A stretch of 64,000 bases of DNA from Marinobacter halotolerans (GCF_008795985.1 NZ_VMHP01000002.1:1-64000), one strand, 5' to 3'. Shown: positions 45,759 through 55,206, numbered from the stretch's first letter. Made by a program: numbers and translations. Notes: a model not told the origin generated them from the sequence alone.

Positions 45759-46553
45759 ATGACGCTACTACTCCTGATTGCCCTTTACCTCGTTCTGGGC
45801 GCCGTTGCCGGTACCCTGGCAGGCCTGTTTGGCATCGGCGGTGGTCTGGTGATTGTGCCGGTTCTGATTTTCAGTTTCGACCTGATGGATTTCAGCGCGG
45901 ATATTGCGGCGCATCTGGCGGTTGGTACGTCATTGGCGACGATTGTGTTCACGTCTATCAGTTCGATCCGGTCCCACCATCAGCACAAGGCCGTAAACTG
46001 GGAGATTGTCCGGGCCATGGCCGTGGGGATTGTGCTCGGCGCTATGCTGGGTGCCGTGACTGCCTCAATGCTTTCCGGTGCCTCGCTGCAGCTGATTATC
46101 GGCATTTTCGTGATTCTCATGGCCGTTAAGATGTTTCTGGATGTCAACCCGAAACCCGGGCGCGACGTCCCCGGCCGGCCTGGGTTGGGCGCGGCCGGTG
46201 CAGGCATTGGCTGGGCTTCGGCTTTGTTTGGCATTGGTGGCGGCACGCTGACCGTGCCGTTCCTGAGCTGGTGCAATGTGCGGATGCAGGCCGCGGTTGG
46301 CACCTCCGCCGCCTGCGGGTTTCCCATCGCGTTTGCCGGTGCGCTGGCTAATATGGCGACCGGATGGAATCATCCTGAACTGCCGTCGCTGAGCGCGGGA
46401 TTTGTCTACCTGCCAGCGTTCGCGGGCATTGTGCTTGCTAGCGTCCTGTTTGCCAGCGTTGGCGCCAACCTGGCTCACCGGCTGGATGCCCGTGTGCTTA
46501 AAAAGATATTTGCCGTGTTCCTCATTCTGGTGGGAATCCGGTTTCTGATCTGA
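45759..46553 (+). CDS. TauE/SafE-family membrane transporter
   Basis: 264 residues with about eight membrane helices in two repeats. Each has the family's glycine-rich segment: [15 protein letters not shown] and [15 protein letters not shown]. Members export sulfite, sulfoacetate or other organic anions; the substrate here is unknown. It lies 34 bp before lgt and may be co-transcribed. Confidence 0.88.
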   Translation: MTLLLLIALYLVLGAVAGTLAGLFGIGGGLVIVPVLIFSFDLMDFSADIAAHLAVGTSLATIVFTSISSIRSHHQHKAVNWEIVRAMAVGIVLGAMLGAVTASMLSGASLQLIIGIFVILMAVKMFLDVNPKPGRDVPGRPGLGAAGAGIGWASALFGIGGGTLTVPFLSWCNVRMQAAVGTSAACGFPIAFAGALANMATGWNHPELPSLSAGFVYLPAFAGIVLASVLFASVGANLAHRLDARVLKKIFAVFLILVGIRFLI

Positions 46554-46587
46554 CCTACGATTTCAATACTTGAGCCTGGAGTTACCG

Positions 46588-47376
46588 ATGTTGCAGCACC
46601 CGCAGATTGACCCGGTCGCCATCTCCCTGGGGCCACTGAAAATCCACTGGTACGGGCTGACCTATCTGGTGGGTTTTGCGGTGGGCTGGTGGCTGGGCCG
46701 ACTCCGCGCCCGCAAACCGGGCTCACCAATCACGCCCGCCCAGATGGACGATCTGCTGTTTTACCTGGCGCTGGGTGTCATTCTTGGCGGACGTTTCGGC
46801 TACGTTGTTTTCTACAATTTCGACGCGTTCCTGGCAGACCCGCTCTGGCTTTTTCGGGTGTGGGAAGGTGGCATGGCATTCCACGGCGGCCTGTTGGGCG
46901 TGATCTTTGCCATGTGGTGGTATGGGCGTAAAATCGACCGCGGCTTCTGGCAACTTGCCGACTTCGTCGCACCGCTTGTGCCGATTGGCCTGGGCGCGGG
47001 CCGGATTGGCAACTTCATCAACGGCGAACTCTGGGGCAAGCCGACGGATGTGGCCTGGGGAATGGTGTTCCGCACCGCACCGGATTCGCTGGCGCGCCAC
47101 CCCTCTCAGCTGTACCAGTTTGCGCTGGAAGGCGTTGTGCTGTTCGTGATTCTCTGGTGGTTCTCGTCAAAACCGCGGCCACGAATGGCGGTGTCTGGCC
47201 TGTTCCTGCTGGCGTACGGTATCTTCCGTTTTCTGGTGGAATTCGTTCGTCAACCGGATCCTCAGCTGGGTTACCTTGCCTTCGACTGGCTGACCATGGG
47301 ACAGGTACTATCCTTCCCAATGATTCTCGCGGGCGCTGCCCTGATGTTCATCGCTTATCGGAGAAACGCGGAATGA
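46588..47376 (+). CDS. lgt: Phosphatidylglycerol--prolipoprotein diacylglyceryl transferase
   Basis: Adds diacylglycerol to the lipobox cysteine of prolipoproteins in the inner membrane. It is 262 residues from ATG 46588, with seven membrane helices, the FHGGLLG segment and the Lgt signature [13 protein letters not shown]. It overlaps the interrupted thyA by four bases, as in the common lgt-thyA operon. Confidence 0.95.
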   Translation: MLQHPQIDPVAISLGPLKIHWYGLTYLVGFAVGWWLGRLRARKPGSPITPAQMDDLLFYLALGVILGGRFGYVVFYNFDAFLADPLWLFRVWEGGMAFHGGLLGVIFAMWWYGRKIDRGFWQLADFVAPLVPIGLGAGRIGNFINGELWGKPTDVAWGMVFRTAPDSLARHPSQLYQFALEGVVLFVILWWFSSKPRPRMAVSGLFLLAYGIFRFLVEFVRQPDPQLGYLAFDWLTMGQVLSFPMILAGAALMFIAYRRNAE

Positions 47377-47972
47377 AGGCCTATCTGGATCTGATGCAGG
47401 ACGTAGTCGACAACGGCTTCAACAAAGGCGACCGCACGGGCGTGGGCACGCGGTCTGTTTTCGGCCGCCAGCTAAGATTCAACCTGCAGGAAGGCTTCCC
47501 GCTGGTCACCACCAAGAAAGTCCACCTGCGCAGCATCATCTACGAACTGCTCTGGTTCCTGCGCGGCTCCACCGACAACAACTGGCTGAAAGATCGCAAG
47601 GTGTCCATCTGGAACGAGTGGGCCCTGGAAAACGGCGACCTCGGCCCGATCTACGGTAAGCAGTGGCGCAGTTGGCAATGCCCTGACGGCAGTGTGGTGG
47701 ACCAGATCAGTGAAGTGATCGAACAGATCCGCACCAAGCCCAATTCCCGCCGCCTGATCGTCTCCGCCTGGAACCCGGCCGAACTGCCGGACGAATCCAT
47801 CGGTCCCCAGGACAACGTCCGCGCAGGCCGCATGGCCCTGGCCCCGTGCCACTGCCTGTTCCAGTTTTACGTTGCTGACGGCAAGCTCTCCTGTCAGCTC
47901 TACCAGCGCAGTGCGGACCTGTTCCTTTTATCGGAAACCGAGAAAAATGCACAGTACGTGATGGCTGCGTAA
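47373..47972 (+). pseudogene. thyA: Host thymidylate synthase, truncated by island insertion
   Basis: The first about 185 codons match bacterial ThyA closely, including the catalytic cysteine C159 in [11 protein letters not shown] and [13 protein letters not shown]. Similarity stops at about 47926, within what should be the RSxDxFLGxPFN dUMP-binding segment. The frame then runs through 14 or so foreign codons to a stop at 47972. Missing are the substrate-binding Asn (E. coli N177), the late His/Tyr and about 90 C-terminal residues, so the product should be inactive. An intact ThyA is encoded inside the inserted island at 54257. Confidence 0.93.
47926..47946. repeat. Imperfect palindrome at the island's left junction
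   Basis: TTTT-A-TCGG-AAA-CCGA-G-AAAA, arms of 9 with one mismatch, sits exactly where thyA similarity ends. It is a candidate recombinase core or end-binding site. Nearby is an imperfect direct repeat, TGCACAGTACG (47948) and TGCACAATGCG (48016). Inference from position. Confidence 0.45.
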
Positions 47973-48007
47973 AATTTAGTTAATTTAATCTATTTTATTT
48001 GCGACAG

Positions 48008-48053
48008 TTGAATTTTGCACAATGCGTTTCTATAGTGTCTCTTATAAAGGAGA
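48008..48053 (+). promoter_or_regulatory. Promoter and ribosome site of the recombinase-thyA operon
   Basis: TTGAAT (48008-48013), a 17-bp spacer and TATAGT (48031-48036) form a good sigma70-type promoter. AAAGGAGA at 48046-48053 is placed correctly for the GTG start at 48060. It lies inside the island, so it can express ginABCD-thyA whatever the insertion site. Confidence 0.7.
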
Positions 48054-48059
48054 TACTTC

Positions 48060-49277
48060 GTGGAAATACGTGTTGTTGAAAAAGCACTTTTAACTGGAAG
48101 CCAAATCGACAATTTGGAAATTGGAGCGCGAGAAGTCTCCGGTGCTCTGGTTTTTGATGATGAAGGGAGGGTTGTTCAGTACGCCTCGGAGTGGTTGACC
48201 ACTCTCACAGACCTACAAGCCATTGCCTACACCTCAGCTGAAACATACGCACGAAACATTTCGTATTTCATTGAGTTTCTGAGCCGCAGACCTGAGAACG
48301 TCGGTTTGACTGCTGATGAGATGCTTCTGCGGGTTAATTTAACTGTCCTTGAAGACTGGATCATCAGCCAGCAAGAAGTCGCGAGTGTTGATCGATCAAC
48401 AATCAGAAACCGAGAGGGCTGCCTTCGTTCTTTTTATGACTTTTTTAGCAAGAACGAATATAGAGATCCCATTCTCGAAGAAAGCCCATTTCCTGCTAAG
48501 TTCTTAAGCGCTAAACCCCACTTGAAACAAGTCGTCAGTGCAAGCCTAAGTGATCTTGTGGCTCTCATGAACGAGTCGCGATACGAGCGAGAACGTCTTC
48601 TCCTACAGTTTATGTATGACTCTGGCGTCAGAATAAGTGAAGTCCAGCGAATCACTTACCGTGACATTCAAGAGGCCATCAAATTTAGTAACTCGGAGTT
48701 TGTGTCTTCGAAAAAAATTGAAGCGCCGGTCCATCCCGGCTACGCGCCTATTCTCATACGAGGTTCAAAAGGGCGGGGCAATTCGATCAAGGAGCGATTC
48801 ACAATCATCACGGCGCCGACACTGAAACGAGTTGCGTCGTATCATGCTTCACCACTTTACAGGCGCTATCAAGCGAAATTCCAAGACCGAAATGATTGTC
48901 CTGCCTTCCTGAATTCTGAAGGCAGTGCATACAACGAGAGTTCACTAAGCAAGATGATTGAGCGGCGTTCGAAGTCAGCGCTCAAAAAGAAACTTATTTC
49001 TAAAAAGGTTCACGCGCACCTTTTTAGACACGGATCAGCGTACCTCATGCTGCAAGACCCTAATTTGGGGAGCGATTTTCTTGAACGCCTAGTTAATGTC
49101 CAAAAAACTCTCGGCCACGCGTTCATATCGACTTCCGAGCGCTACACAAGTATTCCTCTTGATATCTATGACTCAATTGCAGACTCAAGCTCCGGGGGGA
49201 TGAGGTCGAAAATTGAAAAGATGGCCGAGGTCGTTGAGAGAACCAAGCTCCGGATAAAGTTAGGAGACAAAAAATAA
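48060..49277 (+). CDS. ginA: Tyrosine recombinase, GinA-type (first of trio)
   Basis: A 405-residue site-specific recombinase. An N-terminal SAM-like/core-binding region (about 40-130, TYARNISYFIEFLSRR) precedes the catalytic domain, where all key positions are seen: R191 (SGVRISEV), H320-x-x-R323 (HLFRHG), H353 (TLGHAF) and nucleophile Y362 (ERYTSI). GTG start with a strong ribosome site. Its stop overlaps the start of the next recombinase (TAATG), so translation is coupled. Of the trio it has the most complete active site and is the likeliest strand-cutting enzyme. Confidence 0.85.
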   Translation: MEIRVVEKALLTGSQIDNLEIGAREVSGALVFDDEGRVVQYASEWLTTLTDLQAIAYTSAETYARNISYFIEFLSRRPENVGLTADEMLLRVNLTVLEDWIISQQEVASVDRSTIRNREGCLRSFYDFFSKNEYRDPILEESPFPAKFLSAKPHLKQVVSASLSDLVALMNESRYERERLLLQFMYDSGVRISEVQRITYRDIQEAIKFSNSEFVSSKKIEAPVHPGYAPILIRGSKGRGNSIKERFTIITAPTLKRVASYHASPLYRRYQAKFQDRNDCPAFLNSEGSAYNESSLSKMIERRSKSALKKKLISKKVHAHLFRHGSAYLMLQDPNLGSDFLERLVNVQKTLGHAFISTSERYTSIPLDIYDSIADSSSGGMRSKIEKMAEVVERTKLRIKLGDKK

Positions 49278-51703
49278 TGCCAAGGCAAAAAAGGAAGCGC
49301 GCTGATTATCTGGAAAAGGTTCGGCAATGGCTCAACGAAGCCTCTCGAAATCGCGAGATGCTCTACAGCGTGAAACTGACTGACAAATACACGGATGCGC
49401 CAATTGTCAGTGTAGAGAAGTTTCTGAAATTGCTTGGGTTGCCGGGCAGCGGTCGAAATATTCTTCGGAGCGACTGCAAGGATGAATTAGAGAAAATTAC
49501 TGAGTTGATGCGGTTGGAAGGACTTTTAGTCTCGGGCATCTCAGCGAACGATTTGAACCTGATTAACGGTTTAAAACTTCTGCTACAACGACTTGAAGCT
49601 GATCCGGCATTGCTTAAAAGGATTCAGGTTTTCGGAAACTCAATTCAAGTCAAGCGACTCGTCCATGCGTTTCCGGAGTGTGAACTTAGCACCTCAATCG
49701 CGTCCGGCAGGTCGAAGGATGCGAGTGCTTACTTCAAGGATGTCTTTTCGGTTCGAGTCATGGAGCTTTTTAAAGACGAGGGTATCTACGACTCTACTGA
49801 TTACATCCCTGTTGTCGAGCGAGAAAGGGGTGAGCCTACCGAAACCTCAGTGGAGAAGTTCAAAAAGGCCAGAGATAGTTCGAAGGTATCATCTGTCGCC
49901 GAATTCGAAGCGCTCTGCAAAGAGCCTTTCGACGTTGGCTATTATTTGTGTGCATTGGGAGCTCGAACCGTATCTGAAGCTTCCTCGATCAACAACTTTA
50001 GCGCCACATATCAAACCCTTAAGCGATTTTTTTGTGCGCAAGGTTTGCTTGGGGTTGAGCCAGTCAATGAAATACTCAATGAGTATGTTTCGCTTAAGTT
50101 TCGAACCTACCTCGAAGATTACGTAGCAACAGGGCAACTCTCGCCCAGTTGGGCAACGACAATGTTGTCATGTTTGCAGATATCTTTAGATCGGTTTTCT
50201 GAGCTCCAGGATGCGAGAGACTTCAGTTATATCAAAGCAGCTGGATTCGATACGCGAGGGAGAACGACTGATAGTTATAAACCGTACCCGAAAACACATC
50301 GTGACATTGTCGCAGGGGTTCTTAACACGGAGATCCAACGGGTCTGGGATCGTCATACAACGCCTTATGTGAAGACTACAGCTGGCCGCACTTTCGTAAA
50401 AGAAACTGCAACCGGCGCAAAAATCAACGGTGACCTGTGTACTGAGCAAAACTTGCATTGGTATTTTGATCAACGACTGGGGTCGCAGCGGATCACGTTT
50501 AAGGACCTATCAAGTCTCAGGGGTTCCTCTCCGGATACACTATTCTATAGAGCGGTCAACAATTACCGGAATCGTAACCCGGAATCCCATGCTTCCCTGG
50601 AAGACCTCTATGAAGCTTGGGGTGTTCCGAGAGATGTCTATCGCGAAGAGTTGTTCCCCTTTTATATGCGGCTTCTGCAAGTGACGGGAATGAATCCGAT
50701 GTCCGCGCTGGATCTCGATGTAGATGCATTTGAGCCTCAGCATTCCGCAACTTTAAAGCCTTGCATTCGCTACTGGAAAGCCAGGAGTACGGGAGCAAAA
50801 GATCTACACCTTGATATTTTCAACTCCGAAATCACTTGGCTCTCCAAATCACAAGCTGCGGAGGTTGCTGACATCGTTAACAAGGTAATTGCGCTTACTG
50901 AAAACCTGCGCTCTCGGCTACCGGCTAATCACGAATTCAAGAACCTACTATTTATCGCAGCCGGAAAGCCGCCAAAAGGATATGGGCAGGTAAAGCGCCT
51001 CTATGAAAGCGGCTACGAGAAGATCAGAGAACACTTTGAACGCAGGTATGGTGATGATTTGATCGATGTCGAGACCGGTGAAGTTATCACCTTGGTGGGT
51101 ACACGCTTTAGGTCTTCCATCGTCAGCGAAATGATTGAAGCTGGAGTATCCATACGAGAAATTCAGCTTATGTTAGGGCATGGCTCCATTACCACGACGC
51201 TCACCTACCTAGATCGAATGGATTTCAACAAACAAGCGCGAGTGCAGATTCAAGAGAAGCTCCAAACCATCTATGACAATGCTTGGGTGCCGAAAGAGCC
51301 ACAGAGTGTTCCAAGCGCAGAAAAGTACCGCGGTGAAATTATTTTCAAAACACCCCTTGGTGGATGCGCGAATATTTTCAACCCACCTGACTTCATCAAG
51401 AATTCAAAGAGCTATGACGGCGGTGCCTGCTCGAATTTCAATAAGTGCCTTAGCTGCCCGAACGTGATTATCACTCGCGCTCACCTACCCGATCTTTTTG
51501 CACTCCGTAGGGATTATCAGACGGCGTGGCAGCATGGAAAGGTTGCTACTACTCCCTATGGCACTGTGATTCGAGAAAATATCGATATTCTTGAGTCAAT
51601 TCTCGGTGACGAGTCTGAGTTTGCCAAAAGTGAACTTGAAGAGGCAGAGCTACTCGCTCGATACATTGATTCAGCTGTGAAGATTGACGGGGTTGCAGTA
51701 TGA
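49277..51703 (+). CDS. ginB: Large tyrosine recombinase, GinB-type (second of trio), degenerate active site
   Basis: 808 residues. The catalytic domain is about 440-660. Box I reads VTGMNPMSALDL with Asn at 473 where Arg is expected. Box II reads GTRFRSS, keeping R612 but with Thr609 in place of His. H635 (MLGHGS) and Y644 (LTYLDR) are present. The C-terminus has a cysteine/histidine cluster (GGACSNFNKCLSCPN then ITRAHLPDLF) that looks metal-binding. The N-terminal half (1-430) is of unknown function. It overlaps ginC by four bases. It may act as a structural or partly active partner of GinA. Confidence 0.8.
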   Translation: MPRQKRKRADYLEKVRQWLNEASRNREMLYSVKLTDKYTDAPIVSVEKFLKLLGLPGSGRNILRSDCKDELEKITELMRLEGLLVSGISANDLNLINGLKLLLQRLEADPALLKRIQVFGNSIQVKRLVHAFPECELSTSIASGRSKDASAYFKDVFSVRVMELFKDEGIYDSTDYIPVVERERGEPTETSVEKFKKARDSSKVSSVAEFEALCKEPFDVGYYLCALGARTVSEASSINNFSATYQTLKRFFCAQGLLGVEPVNEILNEYVSLKFRTYLEDYVATGQLSPSWATTMLSCLQISLDRFSELQDARDFSYIKAAGFDTRGRTTDSYKPYPKTHRDIVAGVLNTEIQRVWDRHTTPYVKTTAGRTFVKETATGAKINGDLCTEQNLHWYFDQRLGSQRITFKDLSSLRGSSPDTLFYRAVNNYRNRNPESHASLEDLYEAWGVPRDVYREELFPFYMRLLQVTGMNPMSALDLDVDAFEPQHSATLKPCIRYWKARSTGAKDLHLDIFNSEITWLSKSQAAEVADIVNKVIALTENLRSRLPANHEFKNLLFIAAGKPPKGYGQVKRLYESGYEKIREHFERRYGDDLIDVETGEVITLVGTRFRSSIVSEMIEAGVSIREIQLMLGHGSITTTLTYLDRMDFNKQARVQIQEKLQTIYDNAWVPKEPQSVPSAEKYRGEIIFKTPLGGCANIFNPPDFIKNSKSYDGGACSNFNKCLSCPNVIITRAHLPDLFALRRDYQTAWQHGKVATTPYGTVIRENIDILESILGDESEFAKSELEEAELLARYIDSAVKIDGVAV

Positions 51704-53772
51704 AGGTGCAGGCAGTTTGGGACAGCATCAAGAGCTACAAACAATTATCGACAGCGCTTATCGCATTGCATTTGGAGGATCAGCTAGACAAGCGTAAAGC
51801 TGATGCGGCAGCGGTGAGCGCCATTCGCGAAATTATGAACTTGGAGGTTTCAAGTGCGTCCCGATTTGAAGACCAAACTTGGTATTTCCCAGAAGCCAGG
51901 GAAAAAGCAGCGAAGACCCTGGCATCAACACGATTCACGGTTGCTTTTGACAACTATCAATGCATCCCTAAGCCGATAATCTTTCAAGTTAAGCTAACAG
52001 TGCTCATGGCGATGTTACTCCCTCGATCTGAGATTGCCGGAGGTGATCGGAAGCACAGGCCAATGGCCGTGCAGACTGTCGTACCGCTGTTCAGGTCTTG
52101 GCTTTCCTATATGAATCATGTGTTTTCACGGATGAATCATGAGTTTTCTAGCGATGTTGTGGGCGATAACTTTCAGTCACTCGAAGCTGTGAAAAGGTCT
52201 CATTTTGTTGAGTTCTCTGAGGGATTCAAAACATCCACCAAGACGGCTCGGGTAATTGAGAGAGTGTTCGCTATTTTCCAATCAAAGCGAGTTCATGAGC
52301 TGCTGTTTGCTGAGCACTGTTCATTCCCAAAATTGCGTCAGACGAAAGCCGTTGTAACAGAAGCGGTAAAGGACGGTCGCGAGAAAGTTTTGTCTGACCT
52401 GGTTTGTGAAAAAGCGTCCGCAATCTCCGGATACATCATTGCTGATTTTCTCAAAAAACTGGATGTCGAGGTTACTGATCAAAAGTCGACAGATCTAATG
52501 CGCAATTTCCCATTTGAGTTAGGTTCGGTGAAGCTCCTAGACGTTGATTGGGCCACGATCGACACCTACGCTGCGCTAAGACTGTTCAAGAAAAAGTATC
52601 CGTTTGACGTCGCACTGCAACACATCGATCCGTCGAATTTGCTCACTAACAACCATAAGGCGCATTCCTATGAAACTGCCCTAAGAGAGCATTTTGCTGA
52701 CCGTAGCGCGAATATTGATACGCTTAGTGAGCTTAATCAGTACCTAAATCTGGTACACAAAGCGGCGACTTATATGGTCGGTCAGTACACTGGCATGCGA
52801 CCGTCGGAGCTTATTGAAGTGCGCTTGGATACGCCCCTGCAAGACTCCTTTGGCGTTCCGTGCATCGTCTCATCAGTTCGAAAGCACCAGGGTTCCGAGC
52901 GAGCACTCTTTGACGATAAATGGGTTTGCATTCCAGCGATGGTTGATGCATTGAATGCAGCTCGAATTGTTTCACGCACAAGAGCAAACCCCTTCCTCTT
53001 CTCGAAAGCGGAGACCGTAGCTTTCGGTCAAGAGCCCTCCCATCTTTCGCAAAAGGGCATTAAGCACATCCTTCACGAGTATTTTAAACAGATTGTTCCC
53101 GAGGAGTATGAATCTGAATCTTTGTACCCCTATGTACTGCGACACACACTTGCCTATCAGCTGTTCAGAGCGGATTTGGGGCTGCCATTCATCAGTCACC
53201 AGCTGAAACATTTTGGGAATCTGGTAGGAGCGTTCAGCGTTGCGTCGAATAAAGGATTTTCTGAGGTGACGCTTGGCTATGGCGACATCGGAGAAAAAAT
53301 CAGCAGTTCAACTGATAAGCGGAAAAGTCTCCGACACAAAGCCGAAATTGATGCGGTCAAGGCGAGCTATGACCCGGATGCAGCATACGCTGGGACAAAT
53401 GCGGATGAGCACTCAGAGAGGATGATTAAGATCTTTCAAGGTTATCAAGCTGCGGGCTATTCGAAAGAGGAGATTTTCGAAGCAATGGCTGAGCAGGGAA
53501 TGGCGATAACGAACGTCGGGACCGGGATGTGCTACGGGGGCAAAGCCGAGGATTTCGATGAGAGCTTGCCCTGTATCGGTGGCCTCAGATGCAATCCCGT
53601 GCGCTGCAAAAACGCGGTCGTAACCGAGGCCCATATTCCCAAATGGCGGGAAGTTTATACCGAGAATTTGAAGGTCGTTGATCAAGGAGAGGACGGCCCG
53701 AATTATGAGCAAGCGCTGGAAGGTGTGAACGAAGCGCGAATGGTTTTAGGGTCACTAGGGGCGCTGAAATGA
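51700..53772 (+). CDS. ginC: Large tyrosine recombinase, GinC-type (third of trio)
   Basis: 690 residues. Catalytic positions: R367 (GQYTGMRPSEL), R481-H482 (PYVLRHTLAY, with Tyr478 where the first box II His is expected), H504 (QLKHFG) and a probable nucleophile Y527 (TLGYGD). The C-terminus repeats the cysteine/histidine motif of GinB: GLRCNPVRCKN then VTEAHIPKW. The N-terminal about 340 residues are helical and unrecognised. The start overlaps ginB and the stop overlaps ginD, both by four bases. Confidence 0.8.
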   Translation: MKVQAVWDSIKSYKQLSTALIALHLEDQLDKRKADAAAVSAIREIMNLEVSSASRFEDQTWYFPEAREKAAKTLASTRFTVAFDNYQCIPKPIIFQVKLTVLMAMLLPRSEIAGGDRKHRPMAVQTVVPLFRSWLSYMNHVFSRMNHEFSSDVVGDNFQSLEAVKRSHFVEFSEGFKTSTKTARVIERVFAIFQSKRVHELLFAEHCSFPKLRQTKAVVTEAVKDGREKVLSDLVCEKASAISGYIIADFLKKLDVEVTDQKSTDLMRNFPFELGSVKLLDVDWATIDTYAALRLFKKKYPFDVALQHIDPSNLLTNNHKAHSYETALREHFADRSANIDTLSELNQYLNLVHKAATYMVGQYTGMRPSELIEVRLDTPLQDSFGVPCIVSSVRKHQGSERALFDDKWVCIPAMVDALNAARIVSRTRANPFLFSKAETVAFGQEPSHLSQKGIKHILHEYFKQIVPEEYESESLYPYVLRHTLAYQLFRADLGLPFISHQLKHFGNLVGAFSVASNKGFSEVTLGYGDIGEKISSSTDKRKSLRHKAEIDAVKASYDPDAAYAGTNADEHSERMIKIFQGYQAAGYSKEEIFEAMAEQGMAITNVGTGMCYGGKAEDFDESLPCIGGLRCNPVRCKNAVVTEAHIPKWREVYTENLKVVDQGEDGPNYEQALEGVNEARMVLGSLGALK

Positions 53773-54257
53773 CCGAGCAAGCATTCGATGAAAAGAACGA
53801 GCAAGACTTCGATGATGTCACTGAGCGCATCAATGAGGCGCTCCTGAAAATTGCTTCTGACGCCAATATCAGCGCTACGAAGACCAAATTGGCTAGTCTT
53901 GCGGGCGTTCACAGAAATACGATTAGAAACCGAGGTTGGCCAGAAGAGAGGCTTCAGGAAATTAAAAGGCAGAGAAAAACTGAAGCAGAACAAAAGAAAA
54001 ACGCTGATGCTAGCCAGCCCAAACCGGTGGAGGTGCTCACCGACAAGCTTCAGAAAGCACAGTTAGAGATCATGTATTGGTTCAAAAAACACAATGAAGT
54101 CATGAAGCTGTATGAAGGCGCCAATGAAAGCGTGAAGTACCTCGCCAAATCCAGGGATAAGTACAAGCGCGAAGTCGAAGCCTTGAAGCAAGACTTAGGT
54201 GAGTTGAGAGCTGAATATGAGCGATTACGTGACTTACTAAATACGGTGAAAGACTAA
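53769..54257 (+). CDS. ginD: Small HTH/coiled-coil recombination accessory protein, GinD-type
   Basis: 162 residues. Residues about 25-60 look like a helix-turn-helix ([20 protein letters not shown]), followed by a Lys/Glu-rich linker and a C-terminal coiled coil (about 95-160, [19 protein letters not shown]). It is last of the gin genes, in the place where GInt islands carry the small DNA-binding GinD reported to be needed for recombination; TnpC of Tn554-like elements is comparable. Its stop and the next gene's start share TAATG. Confidence 0.75.
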   Translation: MTEQAFDEKNEQDFDDVTERINEALLKIASDANISATKTKLASLAGVHRNTIRNRGWPEERLQEIKRQRKTEAEQKKNADASQPKPVEVLTDKLQKAQLEIMYWFKKHNEVMKLYEGANESVKYLAKSRDKYKREVEALKQDLGELRAEYERLRDLLNTVKD

Positions 54258-55108
54258 TGAGACAGTACCTAGATTTATGCCAACGAATCATTGATGAAGG
54301 TGTATGGGTTGAGAATGAGCGCACCGGCAAGCGCTGCCTAACAGTCATAAACGCGGATATGGAATATAACGTCGGTGGCAACCAGTTCCCATTGATTACG
54401 ACTCGAAAGAGCTTCTGGAAGGGGGCCATCGCCGAGCTACTTGGTTATCTGAGAGGTTATGATAATGCTGCTCAGTTTCGAGCTATTGGCTGTAATACAT
54501 GGAACGCTAACGCTAACCAAAACGAAGCTTGGTTGAAGAATCCGGCCCGCAAAGGCGAGGATGATATGGGCCGCGTCTACGGTGTCCAGGGGCGGAGTTG
54601 GATGACTCCAGAAGGCAAAACCATAGATCAGCTTCGGAAAGTCGTGGATGACTTATCCAGTGGCATTGATGATCGGGGGGAGATCGTTACGTTCTACAAC
54701 CCGGGCGAATTCCATCTCGGTTGCTTGCGCCCGTGTATGCACACTCACAACTTCTCTCTGCTCGGAGACACTTTGTACCTGACGAGCTCCCAGCGGTCGT
54801 GCGATGTGCCCCTGGGGCTGAACTTCAATCAGGTACAAGTGTTCTGTCTTCTGGCGCTAATTGCCCAAATTACCGGACACAAACCTGGCAAGGCATTTCA
54901 CAAGATCGTGAATGCGCATATCTATGAAGATCAGCTGGAGCTTATGCGCGATGTGCAGCTAAAGCGTGAACCTTACCCATCGCCACAATTCAACATCAAC
55001 CCAGACATTAAGACGCTCGAAGACATCGAAACGTGGGTGACAGTGGATGATTTTGAAGTAACCGGTTACCAGCACCATGACCCAATCAAATACCCGTTCT
55101 CCGTCTGA
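54257..55108 (+). CDS. thyA: Island-borne thymidylate synthase, complete
   Basis: Makes dTMP from dUMP with methylene-tetrahydrofolate. 283 residues with all key positions: C160 (LRPCMHTH), D183 and N191 ([14 protein letters not shown]), and the late His/Tyr (NAHIYED). It is clearly divergent from the truncated host copy, resembling phage/mobile-element ThyA. It is the fifth gene of the gin operon, with its ATG overlapping the ginD stop. It probably restores thymidine prototrophy to a host whose own thyA the island has broken. Confidence 0.92.
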   Translation: MRQYLDLCQRIIDEGVWVENERTGKRCLTVINADMEYNVGGNQFPLITTRKSFWKGAIAELLGYLRGYDNAAQFRAIGCNTWNANANQNEAWLKNPARKGEDDMGRVYGVQGRSWMTPEGKTIDQLRKVVDDLSSGIDDRGEIVTFYNPGEFHLGCLRPCMHTHNFSLLGDTLYLTSSQRSCDVPLGLNFNQVQVFCLLALIAQITGHKPGKAFHKIVNAHIYEDQLELMRDVQLKREPYPSPQFNINPDIKTLEDIETWVTVDDFEVTGYQHHDPIKYPFSV

Positions 55109-55206
55109 GCCCCTTTTGGAGGCCCTCTGAGCGTGTTTTAGGCAGAGGTGGTACTTGGTGAAAGGTTTTATGTTTTTAAATGCTTGGGTGTCGTCTGTGA
55201 GGTTAC

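Noticed and set aside
47900..47972. Assembly error or simple frameshift as the cause of the thyA break
   Set aside because: The sequence after the break is unrelated to thyA in every frame, composition changes, and a recombinase operon follows at once; a frameshift would leave similarity in another frame.
47927..48060. tRNA gene as the island's attachment site
   Set aside because: No tRNA-like cloverleaf is seen at the junction; the target is clearly within thyA.
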